Source of the DNA: Nipponacmea schrenckii
Lineage: Eukaryota > Mollusca > Gastropoda > Lottiidae
NCBI GenBank assembly: GCA_030562195.1
Contig: CM060202.1
Coordinates: 31,486,599 to 31,550,598 of the forward strand
Direction: 5' to 3'
Length of the DNA stretch: 64,000 bases
The translations under genes were made by a program, and so were the position numbers. The notes below the pieces were generated by a model that had not been told where the DNA came from, searched no databases, and worked only from the letters and a program-made list of their open reading frames with translations. Below, piece by piece: positions 12,001-23,500 of this stretch. The stretch's first letter is position 1, and each line of letters begins with the position of its first letter.

Positions 12001-14612
12001 GTAGCTCTGAAACTACCTGTACTTAATCTTTGACATTTGAAGAATTTTGTACAGTCGGAGTTGTGCGATAAAAATCCAATTCCGTTTCTATAGATACATC
12101 TGTTACATTCACCTGAAATGTTGAAGATTGAATTTATAAGTTATGGTTCTTTCCACGACATGCGATACCGTCGTGTTTTACTAGGGCATAGATTTTAATC
12201 TGAATTGTATAGAATTTCCTATATCGGTACCCTAGATAGTTTATATATATTTCTCTTCACAGATGCAGTCCATATACTTTAGAAATTGTAATGATGTTCA
12301 TTATTCCTTGTAAACCGAATTTTTTACCTCGGCCTCCGCTTTCGTATTTTCAATTATATATTGTTATAACAACCACGCTTACCTAAAAGTTAAGTTTTTA
12401 ACTGTATGTACCGCGTGTATATGGTGACAAGTGTCCGCACACACGGATTTCGTGATTTCCAATACACCAAACTTACGTGCTCAACTAAATGAAGTTTTTG
12501 ATAATCAGAATTCTCTGCTTTTATGAAGATTGTTACGAAAATCATTTTTTTTTTTGTTCGAATATTTAATCAACAAGAAAATAAACAAAAAATATGAGAT
12601 AAAGGCTCTTGTACTAGTCATCTTCATTCATAATTCCAGTCCACCCAGCTGTAAACGGGTACGGATAATCCAGGAAAGATCAAGACCAAGAGATTTGACC
12701 AAGGAACAGCTGGTAGAAAGGATCCTTAACTATGAACCTAAGTTGTTATCCTTGTAAAATCAATACTAAGAGGTTTGACCAAGGACCAGCTGGTAGAAAT
12801 GATCCTTAACTGTGAACCTAAGTTGTTATCCTTGTAAAATCAATACCAAGAGGTTTGACCAAGGACCAGCTGGTAGAAAGGATCCTTAACTGTGAACCTA
12901 AGTTGTTATCCTTGTAAAATCAATACCAAGAGGTTTGCCAAGGACCAGCTGGTAGAAAGATCCTTAACTGTGAACCTAGTTGTTATTCTTGTAACCCTAA
13001 GCAATACCGAAAAACGGGTTTAACCAAGGCTCAAGCTGGTAGAATAGGATCCTTAACTGTGAAATAATGTTTTTACCTTGTAAAATCAATACGCAAGAGG
13101 TTTGGACCAAGGGCAGCTGGTAGAAAGGATCTTTAACTGTGAACCTTAGTTGTTATCCTTAGTAGAAATATAGTTGGTTTAGGACAACTGTTGTGTCTAA
13201 AGACGTAAGCGCAACTTATGTTGTCTGTGCCTGTAGTAATCAAGGTTGTAAAGGTGCAGCTGTAGAAAGTCTAGGAATATGTAGCCAACTCATAGCGTGG
13301 TTGAAAGGAACTGGTAGTGGTCGTGGTATCGTGGACGCATTATTGTCTTGTTGTCGGGTGTTGGGCAACGGTAGTCGTTGTGTGGTAGGGCTTCTGTAGT
13401 TGTGTGTAGTAGGGTCAATGTAGTTGGTCTGGTCGATAGAGCTGAACTGTAGTGGTCGTCGTCGTGGGTGCTTCTGTAGTGGTCGTCGTCGTAGGTGCAG
13501 CTGTTGTTGTCGTGGTAGTAGGCGCAACTGTAGTGGTCGTGGTCGTAGGCGCAACTGTAGTGGTCGTGGTCGTAGGCGCAACTGTTGTTGTCGTGGTAGT
13601 AGGCGCAACGGTAGTCCTTGTGGTGGTAGGCGCTTCCGTAGTTGTCGTAGTAGTAGGTGTCCAAGAGTCTGGTCTCGCGATAATGATACCCGAGCCTGGT
13701 AACTGGATGGTCGGAATGTTTCCAACAGCTACCATAACGCTTGGTTGTGCGTTTGGTACGACCACATCCGAATCTGGAAGAAGGCGATAAGGCTTGCTTC
13801 CTAAAGTGTTTCGAGCTGCTTTAGAGACAATGTATTGTGTTGTTGGTTCCGATGGCTGTTGCGTCGTAGGTTCTGCAGTCGTAGGGCCAACCGTAGTCGG
13901 TGGTTGAGTTATAGTTTGTACGACGGCCGTTGATTTTTCCGGCGCATCGTCGCTGGAAGTTTGTTTCGTGTTTATGTCATCAGAAGAAGATAGTTGTGTG
14001 TTTCTATCGTCGCTAGCAGTAACTATTAAATTCTGTAGGTCGAGTAGGGGCATTTCAATATGGGGGCTATCTATTAAAGGTACATCTGGTTTGGAAACTG
14101 GACTGGTTTTAAGATTAACTAAAGCTTGTCGCAACATTTCCCCACGGGATTTATCATCATCCTCCGTGTTGACGACAGAATTAATTTCAAGGACGGTAGG
14201 GGACAATTCTGAAATGAAAAAAATATTAACCCTAACTTCGACGAGACAAAGGTAGGTAATTATAATGGGACACTACGAAAAGAAGAAAATAGTTTATTAA
14301 AACCATTCCGGGCGCTGTAAGTAATAAGAATCAAAGGGCATGCCATATCGGAGAGCCCCGGGATATAATATATAACTCACCCATTCCGTCATCAGGTTGT
14401 AGAACTAGAGTATGTACTAGCTGGTTCTCGCTTCCCTTCCCACCGAATGTCGGCTTCCAGTTCCAATGTTCGGGAATTTTTCCATCCTTAAATTTCTGAT
14501 TCACAAAGTTTTCCCAAACAGTTGGCTGGGAGTCATCACCAACCACGAACTGGTGGCTAGAGAACAACAGACAGATAATGGTGAATAGCGATGTTGGAGT
14601 GATTGGAAACAT
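5938..14612 (-). CDS. Pif/BMSP-like shell-matrix protein (mucin-like + chitin-binding + LamG)
   Basis: Predicted secreted protein of about 720 residues in eight coding exons: 14612-14381, 14208 to about 13418 (3' end unresolved), 12112-11918, 9323-9120, 8876-8700, 7450-7101, 6671-6581 and 6059-5938. From exon 3 on, all junctions have GT-AG sites and consistent phases, ending in TAG. The start has a clear signal peptide (MFPITPTSLFTIICLLFSS, cleavage probably near VVG-DD). Next come a Ser/Asp/Thr-rich stretch and repeats of TTTTTTVAP. Exons 3 and 4 are Cys-rich chitin-binding (peritrophin-A/CBM14) modules, exon 5 is a third Cys-rich module, and exons 6-8 form a LamG/ConA-like lectin fold. Chitin-binding plus LamG is the arrangement of Pif97 and BMSP, which bind chitin and carbonate in shell; those proteins also carry a VWA domain, and none is seen here. 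A short 5' UTR (14623-14613) follows a splice acceptor, so an upstream non-coding exon is expected. The function is by family only. Confidence 0.85.
6100..6400. repeat. degenerate ACAC/TAAACACAC simple-repeat tract
   Basis: A purine-rich low-complexity stretch of ACACAC, ATAAACAC and AATATAAACACACA variants within the final intron of the Pif-like gene. Nothing coding is visible. Confidence 0.85.
7101..7450 (-). CDS. Pif-like gene, LamG-domain exon
   Basis: A 350-base exon with a CTGTTTCAG acceptor and a TCG/GTAAGT donor. It reads a beta-rich segment including HISFNNGVRDESRH, VGLFNGKNKLLVNRF, LVIEVVYQP and PSLYIATGPIGVTFSVKTT. The pattern of F-x-Gxx, a strand with charged turns, and a small cysteine pair matches the laminin-G-like lectin fold of molluscan Pif proteins. 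The next exon (6671-6581; LSLENGRLTGEVDG) continues the fold. Confidence 0.8.
8493..8745. repeat. ~70 bp tandem duplication of an exon end with its splice donor
   Basis: The last 45 bases or so of the third Cys-rich exon, plus its GTAAGA donor, are present as three further degenerate copies in the following intron (about 8551-8620, 8621-8686, and a weaker one at 8493-8550). Each keeps a version of GACAGGGGCAGTAACTC. The copy nearest the exon carries GTAATG and the next keeps GTAAG at the donor position. The real exon end is the copy at 8700. Confidence 0.8.
8700..8876 (-). CDS. Pif-like gene, third Cys-rich exon
   Basis: A 177-base exon in phase with its neighbours (acceptor TCTTCCCAG, donor AAAG/GTAAGA). 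It encodes a Cys-spaced segment (KLCDKRAVADSK, WVRLECAPTTGFNPQTCRC) resembling a shortened chitin-binding module with the C-x(n)-GFNPxTCxC ending. The similarity to CBM14 is weaker than for the two preceding exons. Confidence 0.75.
9120..9323 (-). CDS. Pif-like gene, chitin-binding exon 2
   Basis: A 204-base exon (acceptor TATTTCAG, donor TTG/GTAAGT). The translation has the peritrophin-A cysteine pattern: C-NNTTTRYTAM, HCAGYWRCDW, GYCCPEGYRFQ and LLCEVDRRGTC, followed by a short CRDEC tail. Aromatic residues of the CAGYWRC core are those that contact chitin in this family. Confidence 0.82.
9806..10402 (+). repeat. ~15 bp tandem array (TTTCGCCTACC)
   Basis: About 600 bases of an imperfect short unit CCTCATTTCGCCTAC with frequent small indels, inside the intron between the two chitin-binding exons. 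The 68-residue frame running through it is a repeat artefact. Confidence 0.95.
10590..10810 (+). mobile_element. SINE-like dispersed element, long copy
   Basis: Longest clear copy of a family with about 18 pieces in this window. Shared landmarks are AAGGCCCCGTGTGCTACAGG, ATATCCCTCAACAGTT, CTGGCAAAATTTCCCTCATTG and CTGCATGGCGTTGTCCGTC; most copies end with GTAGGACGTAAAACTCCATT then TCATTTCATTT. The short length, both orientations and 5' truncation to a common 3' end indicate a retroposed SINE or similar non-autonomous element. Confidence 0.75.
10900..11370 (+). repeat. degenerate ~60 bp repeats
   Basis: Loose repeats of AAAATGGGT, GTGTATGTACCC and TTTTAAAATG motifs lead into the 28 bp array that follows. 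They look like an older, decayed part of the same tract. No coding signal is seen. Confidence 0.5.
11370..11830 (+). repeat. 28 bp tandem array (TTATTAAAGAAGTGTG)
   Basis: About 16 copies of a 28-base unit containing TTATTAAAGAAGTGTGTTAT and GTACCTTG, with occasional single-base losses. The reverse complement of the same unit makes the 1.4 kb array at 54.8-56.2 kb. It lies in the intron upstream of the first chitin-binding exon. Confidence 0.95.
11918..12112 (-). CDS. Pif-like gene, chitin-binding exon 1
   Basis: A 195-base exon (acceptor ACATTTCAG, donor AATC/GTAAGT) encoding a textbook peritrophin-A/CBM14 domain: CIYRNGIGFLSHNSDCTKFF then KCQRL, ELQCPFGLYWNKEILSCDY and RNTKC. The G-x(5-6)-DC-x-K-F-x-KC and CPxGLxWN motifs are diagnostic of the fold. 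Confidence 0.88.
12630..13175 (+). repeat. second copy of the ~76 bp SINE-derived array, with SINE head
   Basis: Starts with the element body (ATTCCAGTCCACCCAGCTGT, GATAATCCAGGAAAGATCAA) and runs into about six tandem copies of the tail unit (GACCAAGGACCAGCTGGTAG, TTAACTGTGAACCTAAG). The last units near 13.0-13.17 kb are heavily mutated. Here the source element is still attached to the array, which the array at 4-5.9 kb lacks. Confidence 0.9.
13200..14208 (-). CDS. Pif-like gene, Thr-rich repeat exon (frame disrupted at 3' end)
   Basis: Exon 2 opens at TTTCATTTCAG (after 14209) in phase with the signal-peptide exon. It is open for about 263 codons to 13418: an acidic/Ser region, Thr-Pro clusters (PTTVGPTTAEPTTQ), then about nine TTTTTTVAP/EAP units of 27 bases. 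A stop at 13415-13417 interrupts the frame, but recognisable Thr-repeat DNA (ACTACAGAAGCCC, ACTACCGTTGCCC) continues to about 13200 with shifting frame. The real exon end and donor could not be placed. Such repeats would be heavily O-glycosylated. The two other frames of this block are also open by virtue of the repeat and are shadows. Confidence 0.7.
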
Positions 14613-14834
14613 CTTGTACCAACCTGAAAATAAAACACATTCAAAAAATCACAATCCAAGCCATCTTAAACTATCGCCTTGTTCTTTACGTTATAGAAAT
14701 AACAGACCGAACCTAATTAGAGTCCATTAAATTACAAACCAAAAACCCGGGATTGATGTAAAGGGTTATGATATTTTCAGGTATAGAAAAGTAATTTGGT
14801 AACGTCTTAAAAATGTCTCCTAATTATCCTCGTG

Positions 14835-14913
14835 ATTCTGGTAACTAGGAGTAACTAATGTGCAGAAGAGTAGGACGTAAAACTCCATTCAAATCAATTC
14901 TGGTAACTAGGAG
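14835..14913 (+). mobile_element. truncated SINE insertion with 17 bp target-site duplication
   Basis: The sequence ATTCTGGTAACTAGGAG occurs at 14835-14851 and again at 14897-14913. It flanks 45 bases that include the SINE 3' end (GAAGAGTAGGACGTAAAACT, CCATTC). The related segment at about 17708-17735 (GATTCTGGTGACTAGGTCAG) lacks the insert. A long duplication and 5' truncation are hallmarks of LINE-driven retroposition. Confidence 0.85.
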
Positions 14914-17900
14914 AGACACGTTCTTGTATGCAATCAATCCGTCTTGGATCTCGACCGTACTTCACGATTCAGACTCGTTGGGTGCCAAAATAATAGTGGA
15001 TGGTAAAGATAGAGTTTATTTAATAGAATTGAAGACAGATCGTGAAGAACTAATAATGATACAGAGACCAGAGAAGCAAACCTGTAAACAAACTGTCGGT
15101 GAATTGAAATGATTAAATTTCTATACAGTCACAGTTTTTTCTAAAACGAATTTTTAAGAATTTTACGTCGAAACTTCAAAATAAAGCACTATTCTATTTC
15201 AACTCTCATCTACAAAGCAACTTACTCTTCAGCTAAAACCAACCAAATTCCCCAAAACCTAATACTGATCTTATGAACTGTTTAATAACGACACACTACA
15301 ACTCGATTCCACAAAATATATAATTACAAGATTGAACGATTGTCCACCAAAACAAAAATGACAAACTCTCGGTGAACAATGACAGCTATATACCACGGAC
15401 TTTAAATCTACCGACTAATAAAAACAGTCCAGAAACAAAACTCATCCAAGTTTTAATTAAAAATAAAGTACATGCAAACTATAAATCTCAGTCCGCGTAT
15501 ACAAGTTGTAAAATCCTAAACGGTGACGTTAATCTATCGATTGATTCCGGGTTTAAACTAATCAAAACTTGAAAACTTCACAGAGAATTGAAATCCTTGT
15601 CAAGACTAAAACAATCTCCAATGTGTTTTCAGAAAGTTTGTGTCACCTTCAATGCCAACTTTATCACAATAAAACCGAAATTTTCCAACAGTATTTTTTT
15701 CTAAAAAAAAGAGTTTCACCAATTCACCCCAAGATATAAGTACATTAGACAGGAGCAGGCCAAAATTTTAAGCTCTATAAGCTTTGCCAATTTTCCCTTA
15801 TATTTAAAAGGTATAGAAGTTTGAAAATTTCTGAACTAAAAATATATAAATAGATCACCATCAAAATAAATAAAGGTTCTATTGTTCGTAACTTCCATCA
15901 ATTTTAGAGACAGTTCCAGCAGTACGATACCGTCTTTTGAATACTCTACATCTAAAATCAGGTACGAATCGATTGGCAATAACAATTTATTTTAATATTC
16001 AACTTCTTATCTTAACCCTTCATATTTTATTTTTGTTTTGTAAACATCTTCACATACTCTCTGTACGTTTGTAAATTATAGTTAATAGAAATGTTATTTA
16101 TTTATCAATTAATTAATTCATTCATTTATTCATTTATTTATTCATTTATTCATTTATTCATTTATTTATTTATTTATTTATTTTTATTAGCCTTCATGAA
16201 CAGGCAAACTTGAACCACCACTGTTGTTAAACACATTGTAAACGTAAACAGCCATAGAGTTCGAACTTTACTACTATAGACTGTTTCTTGATGTAAATAA
16301 TTCTTTTAATTTCTGTTCTCACCTATCTGAAGCTTCAATAGATTATCTCGATACCAGTTAATCCACTAATCCCGAGTTTAAATCCAGTTGTAGACTAGAA
16401 TAGGTGTATGTTATCTAACAAACACAATTCAATCGTTGATGAAATTTTGGCAACAAACAACTGAAGTTTAAAAATGTTGACAGATAGAGAACCCGATGCA
16501 GACGAAAAAAAACTTTCAGAAAAACAGGTTTTTACAAACCAGTTCAACTCTTTGTTTCCTAATCGGGTCTTTCTGCTGTATTTTAAATAAGTTTGATAAA
16601 TATATATTATATATTAAACAGAAGATAATCAACAATTGTTTAAATTCTCGTTTTAAAAACAAGATTTTCCTGCATTTTTATACCAATTTGGATGCATTTT
16701 ATTCTCTAAACGTATAAATTATTTTAAAATTTCAACGACAGAAAAATCTATAAATTTTTTAAAACATTCATCATCGCCATTTTATTATAGAATTTCTTAA
16801 TTCATCAATTCTTTAATTGTCAAGAATTTTAGAATATTTTAAGAAACGCGTCCAAAGGAAAGCAAACAAATCGAACCTATTGAAGAATCTAATTTTATTC
16901 TAGATAACCTGGACCTTATTCTTGAAAACAAAACTTAAATAAAATCTAGTCCACTTAGCTAGATACTTTTTAGTTAAAATACCAAGTTAGAAATGGTTTA
17001 CCTGTGAAGAGAAAACCGAGTTACTAGTCCTCTACCCTAGCTCCAGTTTAAAAAAGGTTACACCCGTGAACCGAGGTGGCCGGTTGAAAGTAAATTGATG
17101 AATTGGTTTATAATAAAATATATTTTACTCACGGATCTGTCACACCTGACAATTCATTATAATAAAAATATTACAACTTTCTTACCTGTCAAATTATCTT
17201 ACAGGGAAATATTTTCTATATTAGTGTGTTCATAAATAATAACATGTATCCGATACAACTCTAATCTGGATTGATAGATGCCTTCTACAGTCGGTAAAAT
17301 ATTAAATATATATTGAAAGTTTTTGGCAAAAATAACTTACTATCTATCCGGCATCTACCTTGCACCAGTCTCTAATAATTCATAAACGCTAAGGTACTAG
17401 AGGCAGAAAAACTGGAAATACAATCATGTAGTTTCAAAGATAGAAAAACAGAAATTAAAATTCAAACTTTCGTTATAGTGGTGTTCAAAAAAACTGGAAA
17501 AACTTCATAATAGTCAAGGTCACCCGAAACTATCGCATCGTTCTTACGTCAGAGAAATAACAGACCTGAACCTAGTTGGAGTCCATTAAATTACAACACC
17601 AGACTAAATTAGTTGAATGATGTTAAGAGTCATGATATTTTCTGGTATAGAATATTAGTGCAGTGAGGTCACGCCTTTAAAATGTCTCCTAATTATCCTT
17701 GTGTCCTGATTCTGGTGACTAGGTCAGACACGTTCTCGTATGTGATTAAGGCATTAAGTCTTCGTCTAATACCCCGACTGTTATAGCTCACCTTCTGGTT
17801 TAACGGAAGATTGTGAATGAAGCGATTTGATTTGATAATACGCAGCAGATCTGAGCAATCGACAGAAAGGCTGTATTCATTACGCATGAAATCAAGAGCT

Positions 17901-18967
17901 TTGATTGGCTGTATTCAGTACCGTACCGTCCAATCAAACTTCAGTGATACAAGATAGTAGTTATTTCATATATCTAAAGAATAAATCATAAACTGACCTT
18001 CCATAGGATCAAAAGTCGATACAATGGGAGTAAAATACGTGATAAATAACTTATACTATACCTGAGACGTCAGGATGCTGCAACCGCAAAAACTTCAGAT
18101 ATTTCATGAAATAAAATGAATGGAGTTTTACGTCCTTTTCTTCTGCACGTTATGGACTAATGAAGACGGGTTCAAATTTGATAGAGTGAAGAGAATCTAG
18201 AATGTGGCGCACCTTATACAGTTTATATTAGCTATATTTATAGATAGATAAAAACTGAAGCTCACCTTGCACATATCATAGAAAATATTTCCAGATTTAG
18301 ACGTGATTGACTAGGATCTGATTGTTTTTATGAAATATTTGCGAGGGTGGGCGATATCAAGTGATAAATCACCAGAGCAGACGACAATATATGCAGTAAG
18401 ATGCACGTCAATTACACGTCACTAATTGAGATGTTTATTACCCGTACAGGATCTAAATGACGTCATTATACACAGAGAACTGTCCCTTCCATTACCCATT
18501 ACCCACAGGTTTAAAAATTAAAAGGAAATTTCAATCTGAAATGATATCTAAAAGTTTTTTTTAGACTAAGAATGACAACTAGGCTGTTTAATAAAGGATA
18601 CATGTTTTAATATCAGTGAATAATATTTATTGTTATTTTTTAAATGAATGTTACACAACTTACAGCACGTACAGCATAGACAACAAGAAAACAGGAAAAG
18701 TGAAAAAATAGCTCTTTCTAAAGGATTCTAGCGCCAGACAGTGTATGCTTATATGGATTACTCTTTACAACATATGTACAATTCTTACAACTATTTTTTG
18801 TTATGACGCTACAGAATTTCCAAATCAATACACAAGTTAAATCTGATAAGATTTACAAGAATTATACAGAATGATTTTATCAGAATACAACTAAACAATA
18901 TAAATATACAAACATCATAACAATAATAATAGCTCTTGTTTTAACATAGATATATACACTTAACTAA

Positions 18968-19100
18968 ATAATATTTATTGTAGTCTGTAGTCCACCAAAT
19001 CTTCACTGTATAGAAATATTTATTGTAGTCTGTAGTCCACCAAATCTTCACTGTATAGAAATATTTATTGTAGTCTGTAGTCCACCAAATCTTCACTGTA
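18968..19100 (+). repeat. 57 bp tandem repeat, three copies
   Basis: Three near-identical units of AATATTTATTGTAGTCTGTA followed by GTCCACCAAATCTTCACTG. Decayed variants continue to about 19400. Confidence 0.9.
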
Positions 19101-19429
19101 TAAAATTCTATACTGTGAGATCTATAAGTATTTCAGAATCTTCACTGTTGTGGATGAAAAATTTACTCTGAAAGTTGTACGTCACATAATCTTATTAAAA
19201 ATACCTTATTGTCCAGTCTGAGTAAATTTACATAATAAACAGTATTTATACTGATAGTCTATAGATACACCAAATAACATAGCACTGTATAGAAATTTAT
19301 TATAATTGTAAGTCATAGTAGTTCCATAAATTTCACTAGAACCAGAAGTACTTATTGTATGCTTAGTCACACAGAAGCTGTACACTTGTGAAATTCTAGT
19401 TGGATACCTGTTGTACCTAAACTTACCCT

Positions 19430-20460
19430 ATAATATAAATATTATAGTTATCCCTGTAGTACATACTACACTGTTACTATGACTATGTTACTATATACCC
19501 TGTTACTATAATCTACCTGTTAAATATACTACCTTATAACTATAGTCTACCAATGTTACGTATACATACCCTGTTACTATACTATCCTATAAATATAATA
19601 CAATATAGTTATACCCTGTTACTATACTACCCTGTTACTATACTACCTGTTACTATACTACCCTGTTACTATACTACCCTGTTACTATACTACCCTGTTA
19701 CTATACTACCCTGTTACTATACTACCCTGTTACTATACTACCCTGTTACTATACTACCCTGTTACTATACTACCCTGTTACTATACTACCCTGTTACTAT
19801 AATACAATATAGTTATACCCTGTTACTATACTACCCTGTTACTATACTACCCTGTTACTATACTACCCTGTTACTATACTACCCTGTTACTATACTACCC
19901 TGTTACTATACTACCCTGTTACTATACTACCCTGTTACTATACTACCCTGTTACTATACTACCCCGTTATCTATACTACCCTGTTACTATACTACCCTGT
20001 TACTATACTACCCTGTTACTATACTACCTTGTTACTATATACCCTGTTACTATACTACCCTGTTACTCTACTACCCTTTAAATATATACAATATAGTTAT
20101 ACCCTGTTACTATACTACCCTGTTACTATACTACCCTGTTACTATACTACCCTATAATATATAATACAATGTAGTTACTACCCTGTTACTATACTACCCT
20201 GTTACTATAACTACCCTGTTACTATACTACCCTGTTACTATACTAACAGGAGTTTATACCCTGTTACTATATACCCTGTTACTATACTACCCTGTTACTA
20301 TACTACCCTGTTACTATACTACCCTGTTACTATACTACCCTGTTACTATACTACCCTGTTACTATACTACCCTGTTACTATAATACAATGAGTTACTATA
20401 CTACCCTGTTACTATACTACCCTGTTACTATACTACCCTGTTACTATAATACAAGGAGTT
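19430..20460 (+). repeat. 15-16 bp tandem array (CCCTGTTACTATACTA)
   Basis: About one kilobase of CTACCCTGTTACTATA units, interrupted by AATACAATATAGTTATA variants. It begins about 40 bases past the splice donor of the last GPS2 exon found, so it occupies the following intron. The 203-residue frame at 19553-20164 is pure repeat. Confidence 0.97.
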
Positions 20461-20503
20461 TTACACACTTTGACAGTGTAACTGATAATCAATGATAACA
20501 TAC

Positions 20504-23500
20504 CTTTGGTTGTTGTTGCTGGGCCTGCTGGGCCTGTTGGGCAGCCTGTGCCTGGGCTTGAGCCTGGGCTTGTGCCTGAGCCTGGGCAGCCTGTTGTTGT
20601 TGTTGTTGTATCTGTATTTGTTGTATTAAAGCTGGAGACTGTCCTGTCAGGGGTGTGATACCTCGAATGGCTGACTGCTGGAGTTTAAACTTATCCTGGT
20701 CATTGAACCCAGCTTGTTTCTGATGTTGTTCTAATTGTTGAAGGTTGGTTGTTATGTAAGCTGAAGAATGTTGAAACAAACCAGAAACATGTTGTTACTA
20801 GCGAAGATTAAAAATATTAAAACAGAACCTGAAACATGTTGTTACTCAGCGAAGACTAAAATATTAAAACAGAACCTGAAACATGTTGTTACTCAGCGAA
20901 GACTAAAATATTAAAACAGAACCTAGGAAACATGTTGTTACTCAGCGAAGACTAAAATATTAAAACAGAACCTGAAACATGTTGTTACTCAGCGAAGACT
21001 AAAATATTAAAACAGAACCTGAAACATGTTGTTACTCAGCGAAGACTAAAAATATTAAAACAGAACCTGAAACATGTTGTTACTCAGCGAAGACTAAAAA
21101 TATTAAAACAGAACCTGAAACATGTTGTTACTCAGCGAAGACTAAAAATATTAAAACAGAACCTGAAACATGTTGTTACTCAGACTTTCAAACTATTTCA
21201 ACAGTGGACTATTTCATTTTTGATGAAGTTTATGATTTCTCACTTCTAAATGTCGTTCATGTAGTTTAATATTATATTTAACAGAAAGTATGTCCTTCTC
21301 TTCTGTATCTTATGAGCTACTGAAGACTGACCTAACTAGGTACAAATGAAATGAAATGAATGGAGTTTTACATCCTACAGAAAGTACAGACCTGGTTGTT
21401 GGGCTCTCTGTATGGCGTAACCCTGCGAATACGCCTCACCAATAACTTTCTGTTGATGCTGACTGTAATGACTGGGATAAGACGTGAAAGCTGATTGGCC
21501 AGCTGGATATTTACCAGGCTGTGATTGGCTAGTAGAATAAGTCACACCTTGTTGGTACGACGCTCCTGGTTGGTTGGCGTACACCACATGACTTGTTTGA
21601 GATTGAGGATAGTTGCCACCTTCTGAAAGAGGAGAAATAACGATCTATAGAAATGTTTGTTTATTTCTGGTGAAATGAAGGGCATTGATCTAGCAGAAAC
21701 CTGGGCTAATTCACTGTGACCTAGAAACAGTGTTCCAACTCAGTTTTAACAGCCATAAATATTGTCGTTAACACATTGGGTGAGGTCAAATCGTGTGTTA
21801 GTGTTCTGTGTTAGTGTTAACAGTTAATTTGGTGTTATAATACAGTGTACTCTGAATAATCCAACATATATCGGGACCGCAAAATAACGTTGGATTAGCG
21901 AATGTGTCGGGTTACTCGGAGCACACTGTATATTAACATGAAGAATGAGTAAAATTAAAACAAACTTACGTGGTCGTTTAACATAATCTGCTTGTGGATG
22001 TTGATAAAGTGTGGGCAGGGAGGCTGGTTGTTTGCCCGTCTGTTGGTAAGTAGTATGGGCGTATTTTGCCTCACTGTGACCTGCATACGTCTGGTATGAG
22101 GCTGAAGAGTGGGGTGGGGTAGGGGAAGGTGATCTCTGTCGTTTTACTTGTTGCTGAAAGAAATGTAAAGAAGATATTATAGGATCAAACTAAAAAACGT
22201 TTTGCATCATAAATTTTTATCAACCTAAATTGTTTTATTAAAATAACGCAACTTTCTTATTTCTGTTTATCAAGGCGCCATTTGTGCCATATTTTTCACA
22301 CATATGGTGACCATATTAATGGTTGAAAACTTAAATCTAGATCTAGAGTGGGTCCATATTAATGGTGGAGTGGGGCAGTATGATTGGTTTAAAACTTACG
22401 TGCATGATATGGGTGGGTTTGTACATCTGAGGTCGTACAGCCTGTTGTAACATAACAGCATGACCTCCGACCTGTAACCCATGACCTGGTGGTACCGGGG
22501 TCGCGTAACTCTGTTGTAAACTCATTTCTCTGTAAGTGAAAATTAACAGAGCTATAATAACTTAATAGAAAATAGAAAACAAACAAAAAACCTCCGGTTA
22601 AAAATTCAAAATAATGTTTACACTCCGTCTCCTTATATACAAAGCCCTCTAGCCTAGTCTGACTAACAAGATATTTGAAAGGTGGTTTTCCTTTTTTAAG
22701 TAATTTAGTTACAATTCAATAAAAATACGGAAAGAAACTCTCTAATATTGTTCTGCTTCTATCAAACGTACCTATACTACCATCTTAAAGTCAGGTAAAG
22801 ATTGTTAATCTGTCTCAGTTGTTATGTATTCATGGGCGGATGAACAACATTAACTGTTAGCGGTGAAGTAAAGACGTGAAACCGGAAGTCGAACTTCATT
22901 TGAAATACATATATCGCCAAGGACATAACATATGTAACTTAATTATCAATATAATCCTAACAACCTAAAATTCCAATTTCTATCCCAGGAGAGAAACAAA
23001 CAAATTCTTACCCTTGTTCTTTTATCTGAGCTCTCTTTCTTGTCTCTTCTTCCTGATTCAGAATTTTCTTCAGTTTCAAAAACAAGACGTGTTTATCGTC
23101 TGATAGATCCTTTAACTTCAGTTCTAGTTTCTGAATCTAAAACACAAAATTACCGAAAATAATATCTAGAAAGATTGAAACAAATCAGTTTTAATTCAAT
23201 TGACCGCTTGATAAATCTTTTTATCTAGCTCTCAATCTTGAACCTGTCTCCTGAGTCAGGATCCTTTCTTCAGTTTGCTACTTTACAAACAAGAACACTG
23301 TTTATCTGTCTGAATTAGGATCCTAATTAGACTTCAGTTCTGATTTCTACTGAACTCTATATTTAACAGAAAATATCATGCCTTTACATCATTCAACTGA
23401 TTTAGTCTGGTGTTGTAATTTAATGGACTCCAATTAGATTCAGGTCTGTTATTTCTATGACGTAAGAACGATCTGATAGTTTCAAATGGGAAAATATCAT

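Larger units (their letters stand above)
14640..20480. other. intergenic region between the Pif-like gene and GPS2
   Basis: No gene recognised. It contains a ~290 bp segment present twice (14660-14945 and 17520-17750), CATTCATTTATT simple repeat (about 16100-16190), a SINE copy (18105-18175), a 57 bp x3 array and a long 15 bp array. The last exon and 3' UTR of GPS2 probably lie in the right part but were not found. The 84-residue frame at 14858-15112 starts inside a SINE and is not supported as a gene. Confidence 0.5.

Noticed and set aside
13424..13790. Val-rich and Arg/Cys-rich frames opposite the Thr-rich exon
   Set aside because: They are antisense or shifted readings of the 27 bp coding repeat of the Pif-like gene.
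14858..15112. 84-residue frame
   Set aside because: It begins inside the SINE insertion with its target duplication; the rest shows no known motif or splice support.
19130..19190. Possible last GPS2 exon reading KFFIHNSEDSE on the minus strand
   Set aside because: The sequence is a decayed unit of the neighbouring 57 bp repeat, and the similarity to the GPS2 C-terminus is too weak.
19553..20164. 203-residue open frame
   Set aside because: It is made entirely of a 15-16 bp tandem repeat and its translation is the same Tyr/Leu/Pro pattern over and over.
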